The notes under the pieces: model-generated
What the model was told of the DNA's origin: nothing
What the model saw: only the letters and a program-made list of their open reading frames with translations
Databases searched by the model: none
Made by a program: the position numbers and the translations under genes
In this document: positions 10,319 through 19,495 of the stretch, one piece after another
Numbering within the stretch: the stretch's first letter is position 1
How the letters are laid out: every line of letters begins with the position of its first letter
NCBI GenBank assembly: GCA_015060385.1
Contig: SUYO01000006.1
Span: 1 to 64,000, forward strand
From: Bacteroidales bacterium
Lineage (GTDB): Bacteria > Bacteroidota > Bacteroidia > Bacteroidales > UBA932
Direction of reading: 5' to 3'
Length of the DNA stretch: 64,000 nt

Positions 10319-11440
10319 CTAGAGACGGGTGATTCCGTTTCTGCGGTCGAGCTGGTCGAGGGCGAAGGCATAGGCTCCGATGGCTATGGCCTTTCCCGCT
10401 CCCATCTTCGAGACGGTGACTCCGATTCTCTTCTGAGGGTCGAAGTCCACCTCGATCTCGCTGCCGTAGATCTTCATCTTCTGCTGCTCTCCCTTTACGA
10501 AGTCAGCGAACTCCTCTTCATTGTCGAGGTCGTATACCTTCATCGGTATGCGGCCGAGCTCCTTGCCGTCGAGGGTATGGATCTTCGATCTCATGACCTC
10601 GAGGATGGCCGGCTTTATGTACCTGGCCGCTCCAGTCATGCCTCCTCCGAGGACTATGAGTCCGTCTGTGATGTTTGCTGCCGGAAGCATGACCTCGCCG
10701 GTAAGCTCTCCCATTTCCGCGAAAGCCTGTACGGCGGCTTCGCGGGAACCTTCCATACGTCCTTCAGCTATCTCGAAGATATCCTTAGGTTCAAGTTCCC
10801 TTTCGTCTGAAGACAGTTCCTTGTAGACACGCTTGACGGCTCTGATGGATACACCTTCCTCCACGATTATGTCCGGACGCTTGGCATGAGGGAAATAACA
10901 GGTCTCCACACATGAGTTGTCTCCACGGTTCAGCATGCCGTTAACTATCATTCCCACTCCGAATCCGTCTCCGAACACATAGCCGAGCAGGTTGCGGTAG
11001 CGCTTGCTGCTTCCGGCAAGCTCGAGCCTTTCGTTGATGTCAGGAAGGACGCCTCCGAGGGCTTCGCCATATGCAAAGAGGTCTCCGTCGTTGTTTATGT
11101 ATACAGGTATGCCGAATTTCTTTCTCAGATACGGACCGAGAGCGACTCCGCCGCGGAATGAAGGGAAATTGAGCAGGTATCCGTATATGATTCCGTTAGG
11201 ATAGTCAGCGGGTCCGGGGAAGGCGAAACTTATAGCTGCAGGCTGTCTGTCAAGCTGGTCCCTTACCATCCTGAACCCCTTTACCATGGTCTGAAGACAG
11301 AGGTCAAGGTCGTGGGCGTTTGCATCAAGTGTGATGGGATCTACTATGAATTCTCCTCCCTGCATTGCTCCGAATACCATTACGGCGCTGTTCGCGTCAA
11401 GGGTCATGACGATTCTGGAGTCTGTTCTGAAATTGGCCAT
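10319..11440 (-). CDS. ROK family sugar kinase/regulator-like protein
   Basis: FPGPADYPNGIIYGYLLNFPSFRGGVALGPYLRKKFGIPVYINNDGDLFAYGEALGG; GLIVLGGGMTGAARYIKP. Confidence 0.8.
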   Translation of the reverse strand: MANFRTDSRIVMTLDANSAVMVFGAMQGGEFIVDPITLDANAHDLDLCLQTMVKGFRMVRDQLDRQPAAISFAFPGPADYPNGIIYGYLLNFPSFRGGVALGPYLRKKFGIPVYINNDGDLFAYGEALGGVLPDINERLELAGSSKRYRNLLGYVFGDGFGVGMIVNGMLNRGDNSCVETCYFPHAKRPDIIVEEGVSIRAVKRVYKELSSDERELEPKDIFEIAEGRMEGSREAAVQAFAEMGELTGEVMLPAANITDGLIVLGGGMTGAARYIKPAILEVMRSKIHTLDGKELGRIPMKVYDLDNEEEFADFVKGEQQKMKIYGSEIEVDFDPQKRIGVTVSKMGAGKAIAIGAYAFALDQLDRRNGITRL

Positions 11441-11514
11441 TGTATGTCTTTTTCTGGTTTTTATGACGTCAAATGCAAATATAATCATTAAATTTACACA
11501 AAAATAGCAGTTGC

Positions 11515-12387
11515 ATGACAATTTTATCGAACGGAGAACTGACCGTCAGGGTCAGTGAGCATGGTGCCGAGTTACAGAGTATAAGAAAGGGTGATGTGGA
11601 ATATCTGTGGCAGGGAGATCCTGCATACTGGGGAAGGCGTTCTCCGGTGCTTTTCCCTATAGTAGGAAGTGTATGGGAAGGCAGGTACAGGGCTGAAGGA
11701 AAGGAATTCAGACTCGGCCAGCATGGCTTTGCCCGTGACATGGATTTCACCCTCGTGAGTTCGACTGAAACCCAGGCGCGTTACAGACTGGAGTTCTCCG
11801 ATGAGACTCTGGCGAAATATCCTTATCCGTTCGTCCTTGAGATCGCTTACCGCCTTCGCGGAAACGCCATCGATGTCATCTGGGAGGTGGAGAATCCTTC
11901 CGAGGGAGACATCTGGTTCCAGATCGGTGCCCATCCTGCATTCTTCTATCCTGACTATGATCCAGAAAAGTCGGGAAGGGGCTCGTTTACCTTCGACAGG
12001 ACAGAGGGGCTCGAATGCATTCGCATAAAGGAAAAGGGATGTGTGGATGTTGAGACAAAATGGCCTCTGGACATGCCGGACGGCCGTCTCAAGCTGGAAA
12101 GGGACACCTTTGACGCGATAGATACGATCATGCTTCAGGATTCGCAGATAAGACGCGTGGATATGTTCAGGGAGGACGGGACCCCATGGCTTTCGCTTTC
12201 GTTCGAGGCACCGGTGGTCGGAATCTGGTCGCCTCCGGGAAAGAATGCGCCGTTCATCTGCATCGAACCTTGGTACGGACGTTGCGACTGTGCCGGATAT
12301 GAGGGAGAATACAGGGACAAGGACTGGATGAACAGACTGACTCCTGGAGAAAAGTTCAGGAGCATATATACGATAGAGATTGCATAA
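11515..12387 (+). CDS. Aldose 1-epimerase family protein
   Basis: TVRVSEHGAELQSIRKGDVEYLWQGDPAYWGRRSPVLFPIVG...IGAHPAFFYP...FICIEPWYGRCD. Confidence 0.88.
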   Translation: MTILSNGELTVRVSEHGAELQSIRKGDVEYLWQGDPAYWGRRSPVLFPIVGSVWEGRYRAEGKEFRLGQHGFARDMDFTLVSSTETQARYRLEFSDETLAKYPYPFVLEIAYRLRGNAIDVIWEVENPSEGDIWFQIGAHPAFFYPDYDPEKSGRGSFTFDRTEGLECIRIKEKGCVDVETKWPLDMPDGRLKLERDTFDAIDTIMLQDSQIRRVDMFREDGTPWLSLSFEAPVVGIWSPPGKNAPFICIEPWYGRCDCAGYEGEYRDKDWMNRLTPGEKFRSIYTIEIA

Positions 12388-12452
12388 TCACTACAAATAG
12401 TGATTGAACGGAAAGATATTAATCCTTACCTTTGCTCCCCTGCAGATTATAT

Positions 12453-14876
12453 ATGAAACTATCGGAACTCAAGACAGGTGAACGTGGCGTGATCGTGAAG
12501 GTAAACGGTCACGGCGGCTTCCGTAAGAGGATAATCGAGATGGGCTTTGTAAGGGGAAGCAAGGTAAAGGTAATACTGAATGCTCCTCTGAGGGACCCTA
12601 TCGAATATGAGATAATAGGTTACAAGATATCTCTCCGCAGGGAAGAGGCGGCAAAGATAGAGGTGATAAGCGAGACCGAGGCAAAGGAGATGCTCTCGGA
12701 GCGCAAGTCGCTTCCTGCCATCGAGTCCGATGAGGTGTGGATGGACAAGGAAATCAGTTCCCTTGTCGAGGAGCGCCGCAAGATGATAAAGGTCGCTCTG
12801 GTAGGAAACCCGAACTGCGGCAAGACATCCCTGTTCAATGTCGCTTCGGGAAGCCATGAACATGTCGGAAACTACAGCGGTGTGACGGTCGATGCCAAGG
12901 AAGGAAGGTTCGAATACGGAGGATACCATTTCCGTCTTGTGGACCTCCCGGGTACATATTCGCTCTCGGCATACAGCCCCGAGGAACTTTATGTCAGGAA
13001 AAACCTTATCGAGGAGGTTCCCGATGTGGTCGTGAATGTCGTTGATGCCTCAAACCTCCAGCGCAACCTATACCTCACCACCCAGCTTATCGACATGAAC
13101 CTCCGTGTCGTGATGGCCCTGAACATGTACGACGAGCTTCAGGCAAAAGGCGACCGTCTTGACATCAGGCAGCTCGGATGGCTTCTCGGTATGCCGGTCG
13201 TGCCTACCGTGAGCCGTACCGGTCAGGGCATAGAGGAACTTTTCGATACGGTCATTCAGATCTACGAGAAGAGCGACCCGAACCTTGCGCGACATATCCA
13301 TATCAATCATGGAGAGGAACTCGAGCGGAGCATAAACCGCGTCAAGGACCTCATATCCCACACCGAAGACATCCGTTCGAAATATTCTACCCGCTATCTT
13401 GCGATCAAGTATCTTGAGAACGACAAGGAGATAGAAGGGGTGGTGGAGTCCCTTTCCAACAGGGATGAGATAATCTCCGCAAGGTTCGAGGAGAACTCCA
13501 GGATCAGGGGACTCTTCGGTTCCGGACTTGAGTCCGCCATGGTCGACGCGAAATATGCCTTCGTCCAGGGTGCTCTCGCTGAAACATACGTGCCGTCTTC
13601 CAAGAAGAGGAAATGGCACACCATCACAGACAGGATCGATGCCGTCGTGACAAACAGATGGCTCGCCTTCCCGATATTCATCTTCCTTCTTTATGTGGTC
13701 TTCGACACGACCTTTGTCGCCGGCGAATATCCGATGCGGTGGATTGAATGGGTCGTGGAGCAGTTCGGCGCATTTGTGGCTTCGACGATGGCGGACGGAT
13801 GGCTGAAGGATCTTGTGGTCGACGGTATCATCGGTGGAGTCGGAAGCGTGCTGGTCTTCCTTCCGAACATCCTGATCCTGTATCTGTTCATCTCCCTTCT
13901 GGAAGATTCTGGATACATGGCGCGTGCAGCCTTCATCATGGACCGTCTCATGCATAAGATCGGTCTTCACGGCAAGTCGTTCATACCTATGGTGATGGGC
14001 TTCGGCTGCAATGTGCCGGCGATCATGGCCACAAGGACCATCGAGAGCCGCAAGAGCCGCCTCATCACGATGCTTATCATCCCGCTTATGTCCTGTGCAG
14101 GACGAATGCCCGTCTATGTGCTTATAGCCGGTGCCTTCTTCCCTCGCCATGCCGGGCTGGTGCTGCTGGGCCTTTATGCGCTCGGAATCATCCTGGCAGT
14201 CGTCGCAGCCAAGGTGATGAGCATGTTCTTCAAGGATGACGACCTTCCTTTCGTGATGGAACTTCCTCCGTACCGTATACCTACCGCAAAATCGATCTTC
14301 AGGCATACATGGGAGAAGGGACGTCAGTACCTCCAGAAGATGAGCGGAATAATCCTGATATGCTCGATGGTCATATGGTTCCTTGGATATTTCCCTAACC
14401 ACGATGCCTACAACTCGGTCAGGGAGCAGCAGGAACACTCTTTCATCGGCTATGTCGGCAAGGCGATGGAGCCTGTGCTCGAGCCTCTGGGCTTTGACTG
14501 GAGGATGGGAGTGGGAATCGTTGCAGGAGTCGGTGCCAAGGAACTTGTAGTCAGTACCCTAGGCGTGATGTATGCCGACGAGGAACCTGTTGCGGCCGCA
14601 GGCGCAACGGGAGACGAGGAGGCTGCTTCGGGCTACGAGGAAGGCACTGCGGCGGAGACCCGTCTGCAGAAGGCTCTGGTAAGGTCCGTGACTCCGGCTG
14701 CAGCTCTGGCCTATATGGTCTTCATCCTGCTGTATTTCCCTTGTGTGGCTACATTCGTGGCCATAAAGAATGAGGGTGGAGGATGGAAATGGGCCATAAT
14801 TACTGCGGTCTATACCATACTTCTTGCCTGGGTGGCGGCCTTCATCACCTTCCATCTTGCTTCCCTCTTCATTTAG
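12453..14876 (+). CDS. feoB: FeoA-FeoB fusion ferrous iron transporter
   Basis: N-terminal FeoA domain, then G protein GNPNCGKTSLFN and FeoB membrane domain (MVMGFGCNVPAIMATRTIESRKSRLITMLIIPLMSCAGRMPVY). Confidence 0.95.
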   Translation: MKLSELKTGERGVIVKVNGHGGFRKRIIEMGFVRGSKVKVILNAPLRDPIEYEIIGYKISLRREEAAKIEVISETEAKEMLSERKSLPAIESDEVWMDKEISSLVEERRKMIKVALVGNPNCGKTSLFNVASGSHEHVGNYSGVTVDAKEGRFEYGGYHFRLVDLPGTYSLSAYSPEELYVRKNLIEEVPDVVVNVVDASNLQRNLYLTTQLIDMNLRVVMALNMYDELQAKGDRLDIRQLGWLLGMPVVPTVSRTGQGIEELFDTVIQIYEKSDPNLARHIHINHGEELERSINRVKDLISHTEDIRSKYSTRYLAIKYLENDKEIEGVVESLSNRDEIISARFEENSRIRGLFGSGLESAMVDAKYAFVQGALAETYVPSSKKRKWHTITDRIDAVVTNRWLAFPIFIFLLYVVFDTTFVAGEYPMRWIEWVVEQFGAFVASTMADGWLKDLVVDGIIGGVGSVLVFLPNILILYLFISLLEDSGYMARAAFIMDRLMHKIGLHGKSFIPMVMGFGCNVPAIMATRTIESRKSRLITMLIIPLMSCAGRMPVYVLIAGAFFPRHAGLVLLGLYALGIILAVVAAKVMSMFFKDDDLPFVMELPPYRIPTAKSIFRHTWEKGRQYLQKMSGIILICSMVIWFLGYFPNHDAYNSVREQQEHSFIGYVGKAMEPVLEPLGFDWRMGVGIVAGVGAKELVVSTLGVMYADEEPVAAAGATGDEEAASGYEEGTAAETRLQKALVRSVTPAAALAYMVFILLYFPCVATFVAIKNEGGGWKWAIITAVYTILLAWVAAFITFHLASLFI

Positions 14877-14904
14877 CGTAACTGTGACGTGACTAAGCGG
14901 AAAA

Positions 14905-16215
14905 TCAGGAGTATCTGCGGGGAAAACGGAAGATAATTGCCATTACAGCGAACAGTCCCATGACAAAAGGGTAGTAGAGATAGCCTGCGATGGATATTGA
15001 AGATGCTCCGGAGAGGCCTGCAGCCATCAGAAGCTGGGCTCCATAAGGTATCATGCCCTGGATCAGGCATGAGAAGGTGTCCAGAATGCTGGCGGTCTTG
15101 CGAGGGTCGAGACCGAAGCGTTCGGTGATGTCCTTGGCGATGCCTCCGGCAGTTATGATGGCAATTGTGTTGTTGGCTGTGCAGAGGTTTGCCAGCGCTA
15201 CAAGTCCGGCTATGCTGAATTCGGCACCTCTCTTTCCGTGGATCTTGCGGGTCATCCCGTTTACGATGAAGTCCAGTCCTCCGTTCGTCCTGATCAGCTC
15301 CAGCATGCCTCCTGCAAGCATCGTGACGATTATCAGGTCACCCATTCCGCTGATTCCTTCTCCGATAGCTGAGAGGAAGGCGGGCCAGCCCATGCTTCCT
15401 CTGATCAGGCCTATGATGAAGTTCACTCCCAGACCTGTAGCAAGCACGGCCGTCACATTCATTCCCGAAAGTGCAAGGGCTATCACCAGAATGTAGGGTA
15501 CAAGCAGGATCCAGTCGATGGCTCCTGCATCCGGAGTCACGGATACGGAAGTTCCCATGACTATGTAGAGTATCGCCACCAGTATGGCTGCAGGTCCCAC
15601 GATGCGTATGTTTGCCTTGAACTTGTCTGTCATGGAGCAGCCCTGGGTCCTTGTGGCAGCTATCGTCGTATCGGAGATGAATGAAAGATTGTCTCCGAAG
15701 AAGGCTCCTCCTACTATTATGGCGGTGATGAAGGGAGTGCTGGTGAATGTGCCGGCAGTTCCGCCTGCTGCGAGCTCCTCAGCTATGCCTGCTGCAACCG
15801 GAACAAGGGCTACTATGGTGCCTACGCTTGTGCCGATGGACATGGAAATGAAACAGGCGGCGAGGAAGAGTCCGGCATAGAGAAGCCTGCCGGGAAGTAT
15901 CCTCAGGGCAAGATTGACTGTGGCCTCTATCGCACCGATCTCCTTGGCGGTAGCTGCGAAGGCTCCGGCAAGGATGAATATCCATATCATCAGAAGCACA
16001 TTCCTGTTGCCCGCTCCTTCCGAGAAGGTCGCTATCCTCTTTTCAAGGCTTTTGCCTCGGCATATGAGGATGCCGTAGACAGAGGCGATGAGAAAGGCTG
16101 CCGAGATAGGTATGGCATAGAAGTCTCCGACTGCAACCGAAGATATCAGATATATGCATAGGAAAACGAACAAGGGGCTGAGGGCCAGCCATCCGTTCAT
16201 GGGTCTGCTGTTCAT
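14905..16215 (-). CDS. NhaC-family Na+/H+ antiporter
   Basis: FISMSIGTSVGTIVALVPVAAGIAEE, GGAFFGDNLSFISDTTIAATRTQGCSM. Confidence 0.85.
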   Translation of the reverse strand: MNSRPMNGWLALSPLFVFLCIYLISSVAVGDFYAIPISAAFLIASVYGILICRGKSLEKRIATFSEGAGNRNVLLMIWIFILAGAFAATAKEIGAIEATVNLALRILPGRLLYAGLFLAACFISMSIGTSVGTIVALVPVAAGIAEELAAGGTAGTFTSTPFITAIIVGGAFFGDNLSFISDTTIAATRTQGCSMTDKFKANIRIVGPAAILVAILYIVMGTSVSVTPDAGAIDWILLVPYILVIALALSGMNVTAVLATGLGVNFIIGLIRGSMGWPAFLSAIGEGISGMGDLIIVTMLAGGMLELIRTNGGLDFIVNGMTRKIHGKRGAEFSIAGLVALANLCTANNTIAIITAGGIAKDITERFGLDPRKTASILDTFSCLIQGMIPYGAQLLMAAGLSGASSISIAGYLYYPFVMGLFAVMAIIFRFPRRYS

Positions 16216-16269
16216 TGAAAACTTTTTTACGGGTGCAAAGATACATAAATTTGGCTTATCTTTGCAGGG

Positions 16270-16974
16270 ATGAAACGCAAGGAAATATTGCAGGCGCCGA
16301 TGGGGGAGACAAAGGTCCTTCTCCATACCTGCTGCGCCCCGTGCTCATCAGCAATCATCGAAGCCCTGCTTCAGAACGGAATCACCCCTGTGATCTATTA
16401 CTGCAATCCGAACATATTCCCGAGAGAGGAATATGAGATCCGCAAGAACGAGTGTACCAGGTATGCCGAGTCCCTCGGGCTGGAGATAGTCGATGCCGAC
16501 TATGACCATGAAAACTGGCTCGAGGCGGTAAGAGGTCTTGAAAAGGAACCCGAAAGGGGAGGACGATGCCTGAAATGCTTCAAGCTCCGCCTTCTCCGTA
16601 CTGCAGAATATGCCCGTCAGAGGGGAATCAGGGTGATCACTACCACCCTTGCATCTTCGCGCTGGAAATCGCTTGACCAGATAAACGAAGCAGGCCTCTG
16701 GGCCTGCAGCAATATCTCATCCGGAAATACTGCTGTTTCCCCGGATAAGGTATCAGAAATCAGCAACATATCCGGAAACAACGAGAAAAATCCGGACAAC
16801 ACTGTCGTATGGTGGGACCGTAACTGGAGAAAAGGCGGGCTCCAGGAGCGCCGCCTTCAGATAATCAGGGAATACGGTTTCTACAACCAGCTGTACTGCG
16901 GCTGTGAATTCAGTGCCTTGACGACTACCTCGCATCCGGACCTGACTTCTTCCGGAATCTCGCAGGAATCATAG
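16270..16974 (+). CDS. queH: Epoxyqueuosine reductase QueH, carrying an internal repeat-encoded segment
   Basis: LLHTCCAPCSS, YCNPNIFPREEYEIRKNE, WRKGGLQERRLQIIREYGFYNQLYCGCEFS. Confidence 0.9.
   Translation: MKRKEILQAPMGETKVLLHTCCAPCSSAIIEALLQNGITPVIYYCNPNIFPREEYEIRKNECTRYAESLGLEIVDADYDHENWLEAVRGLEKEPERGGRCLKCFKLRLLRTAEYARQRGIRVITTTLASSRWKSLDQINEAGLWACSNISSGNTAVSPDKVSEISNISGNNEKNPDNTVVWWDRNWRKGGLQERRLQIIREYGFYNQLYCGCEFSALTTTSHPDLTSSGISQES
16720..16796. repeat. Two 51-bp-phased TCCGGA units inside queH
   Basis: Boxes at 16720/16740 and 16771/16791: 20-bp internal and 51-bp unit spacing, as in the other arrays. Confidence 0.93.
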
Positions 16975-17327
16975 ACCGATACCTCTGCAGCATCATTCTT
17001 GGACGTCAGGGTAAGCTTGCCGTCCTTGACCTCCGCGTCGTAGGATGCCGCCCAGTCTTCGCCGTCATTGTATCTTCCGGTGAGAATGTCTTCCTCGACA
17101 TTCCATGTGCCGCGGTACAGACGGTATGCTCCTGAGCCGATCTTCTGATAAAGTTCGAAGGTCATGTCTTCGGCGAAGCTCAGGTAGATGTCGCCGTCCA
17201 CAGAGATTGAAGAGCAGTGCCAGCTGCCGAGAATCAGCTTGTCAAGCGGTTCCTTCTTTCCTCCGTTGTCCCTGTTGCATGAAACAAGAAGAAGTGCTGC
17301 AGCAATGATGTATAGTATTCTTTTCAT
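16881..17327 (-). CDS. Lipocalin-like putative lipoprotein
   Basis: MKRILYIIAAALLLVSCN lipobox; ILGSWHCSSISVDGDIYLSFAEDMTFELYQK...YRGTWNVEEDILTGRYNDGE. Confidence 0.75.
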   Translation of the reverse strand: MKRILYIIAAALLLVSCNRDNGGKKEPLDKLILGSWHCSSISVDGDIYLSFAEDMTFELYQKIGSGAYRLYRGTWNVEEDILTGRYNDGEDWAASYDAEVKDGKLTLTSKNDAAEVSVYDSCEIPEEVRSGCEVVVKALNSQPQYSWL

Positions 17328-17373
17328 GTTCTTTGAATTTGGATCCCCGGTCTGGCCGGGGAATATGTTTGGT

Positions 17374-19485
17374 TTAGAGCCAGCCTCCGTTTGATGTTGC
17401 AAATGGTCTTGATGCGATGGAGAGTTCACGCGAGTAGCCCATGTCCCCTATTCCATCTTCCCTTTCAGGGTCCTTTCCGACCTTGCCGCTGAGTGTGATC
17501 TTGCCGGAGCCTATCTTCGAACATTCTATCTCCAGCTTTCCGTTTCTGATGACAGGGTCTGAAACAAGTCCGAGCGAAGTCCTTGCCTCCTCATCCACTC
17601 TGACTGTATAATCGTCAAGAGGATTGCAGTAGCGGCTGATGTCTAAGCTCATCTTCTTTCCTGCCTGGGCGAGGAGCGTCGGTGTACCTTCTATAGCCAT
17701 CAGGAACCTCCATGCGTCCACTGCTCCTGTTCCCATCCTGCCCTTGAATCTGTCCATGTCGATGTCAGTACCCTGTGCGGTAGAGAAAGGAGAGTAGAAC
17801 TTGTGGATGCCTCCTTTGTTGAACTGGTCAAGGTCTGTAACCGAGGTGAGAAGCAGGGAAGTAAGCTCCTCTCTGGTGAATTTCTTTCCCAGCTTCTTTG
17901 CATATGAAAGTCCGAGAGCTATGACTCCGGATACGTGAGGACAGGCCATCGATGTACCCTGCATGTAGACATAGTTCTTGTTTTCCATTCCGTTCGTGTT
18001 CTGGATTCCCGGGTATGGGTTCTTCTGGGAATTCACTCCGGTAGAGAGGATCATTCCGGAGTAATCGTTCATCACTCCTCCCCATTCTCCTCCCGGAGCG
18101 GAAATCTTGCAGCCGGGACCGTAGTTGGTGTAGCCTGCAGGCTGGAAGTCCATTCCGAAAGCAGTTACCGAAAGCACATAGGAGTAGGCGCCCGGATAGC
18201 TTGAATAAGCGGTCTGGTGGTTTCCTGAAGCAAACACGGCAATGTTGCCTTCAAGAGATTCGTGATTGCTGTTGGCCGGGTCAAGGAAGTACTGCAGGGC
18301 AAGATTCTCGAGTCGGGCGCTGCCGTTGCCGAGGTCCTTGTTGCCGTTGATGTAGTCCTGGTCCGAGGTGATCGGCAGATAGTTTCCGTATGAACACTGC
18401 GCTATGCATGCGCCGTTGTCGGCAGCATAGATATATGCCATGGCGGTCTGGGCGTCGGTCGCATTCTTCGCCTCCGATCCCGTTCCCTGGAAGATCTGGC
18501 AGGACATGAGTCTTACTCCGTCATTGTTTCCCGATCCTCCGGCTATCGAGCTGATGCCCTTGCCGTTTCCGTTAGTCGCTCCCACGATTCCTGCCACATG
18601 GGTTCCGTGGCCTATGCCCGAAAGATAGTCGAGCTTCTTTCCCTTGACGGCCTCGGCCTTGGCGCTGCCGCCCAACACTCCCTCGACGAGGTCCTGGTTT
18701 ATCTTTATGCACTGTACGAAGTTGAATCCGTAGATGTCGTCGATGAAGCCGTTGCCGTCATCGTCGACATCGTCGCTTCCGTTCAGTTCCTTTTCATTGA
18801 CCCAGACCGCATCCTTCAGGTCCTCATGCCTGTGGTTCACCGCACAGTCGAAGACGGCCACTACCACGCTCGGATCGCCGGCGGTAAGTTTCCATGCGTT
18901 ACGGACAGAGACGTCGGCTCCCGCTACGGAACCTGTCAGCTCTCCTGTGTTGACAAGGTTCCACTGGTGGCTGCTGTACGGATCGTCGAAGCCTGGTTCT
19001 TCCTGAGGAACCGGGCTGGTCCTTGTCTGAGGTGTCGGGATGAATCCGACAGCCTGCTCTGCCCTTACCGGCTGGAGATAGGTGTTGTACTGCAAGGATG
19101 TCACCGAAGGGCTGGAAGCCATCTTTGCGGCAACCTGCTTCAATGGCCTGCTCTCGTCAAAAGAGATCGTGTACCACTGATGGAGTCCGTATTTTCTCGC
19201 AACCTCCATGTTCTTAGGCCGTATCATGAGGGCTGGAGATATGGATTCGGCTCCCGAGAGTCCGAGGATCTCCCTTGTGACCGCCTCGTCGTTCTTCTCC
19301 AGAAGGGAGCTTGTCTTCTCATCGAAACGTACCAGAAGCGTTCCCGGCTGGGCCTGGTCTTCAGAACCTCCTGTCAGCTTGTCCATAAGGACTGTCTGTT
19401 CAGAGCCCGGGATGTTGTCAATTTCTTTTGTACATGAGATACCGGCAACTGCCAGAGCCAGTATCGGAAGTAACTTCATTTTCAT
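17374..19485 (-). CDS. S8 family serine peptidase (subtilisin-like lipoprotein)
   Basis: Catalytic motifs VVAVFDCAVNHRHEDL, GIGHGTHVAGIVGATNG, MQGTSMACPHVSGVIAL; lipobox at N-terminus. Confidence 0.92.
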   Translation of the reverse strand: MKMKLLPILALAVAGISCTKEIDNIPGSEQTVLMDKLTGGSEDQAQPGTLLVRFDEKTSSLLEKNDEAVTREILGLSGAESISPALMIRPKNMEVARKYGLHQWYTISFDESRPLKQVAAKMASSPSVTSLQYNTYLQPVRAEQAVGFIPTPQTRTSPVPQEEPGFDDPYSSHQWNLVNTGELTGSVAGADVSVRNAWKLTAGDPSVVVAVFDCAVNHRHEDLKDAVWVNEKELNGSDDVDDDGNGFIDDIYGFNFVQCIKINQDLVEGVLGGSAKAEAVKGKKLDYLSGIGHGTHVAGIVGATNGNGKGISSIAGGSGNNDGVRLMSCQIFQGTGSEAKNATDAQTAMAYIYAADNGACIAQCSYGNYLPITSDQDYINGNKDLGNGSARLENLALQYFLDPANSNHESLEGNIAVFASGNHQTAYSSYPGAYSYVLSVTAFGMDFQPAGYTNYGPGCKISAPGGEWGGVMNDYSGMILSTGVNSQKNPYPGIQNTNGMENKNYVYMQGTSMACPHVSGVIALGLSYAKKLGKKFTREELTSLLLTSVTDLDQFNKGGIHKFYSPFSTAQGTDIDMDRFKGRMGTGAVDAWRFLMAIEGTPTLLAQAGKKMSLDISRYCNPLDDYTVRVDEEARTSLGLVSDPVIRNGKLEIECSKIGSGKITLSGKVGKDPEREDGIGDMGYSRELSIASRPFATSNGGWL

Positions 19486-19495
19486 ATGGTGTGCT

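Noticed and set aside
13068-14438. 456-aa ORF antisense to feoB
   Set aside because: Shadow ORF on the complementary strand of a clear FeoB coding region; low-complexity His/Asp-rich translation.
18598-19437. 279-aa ORF antisense to the S8 peptidase
   Set aside because: Opposite the conserved subtilisin catalytic region.
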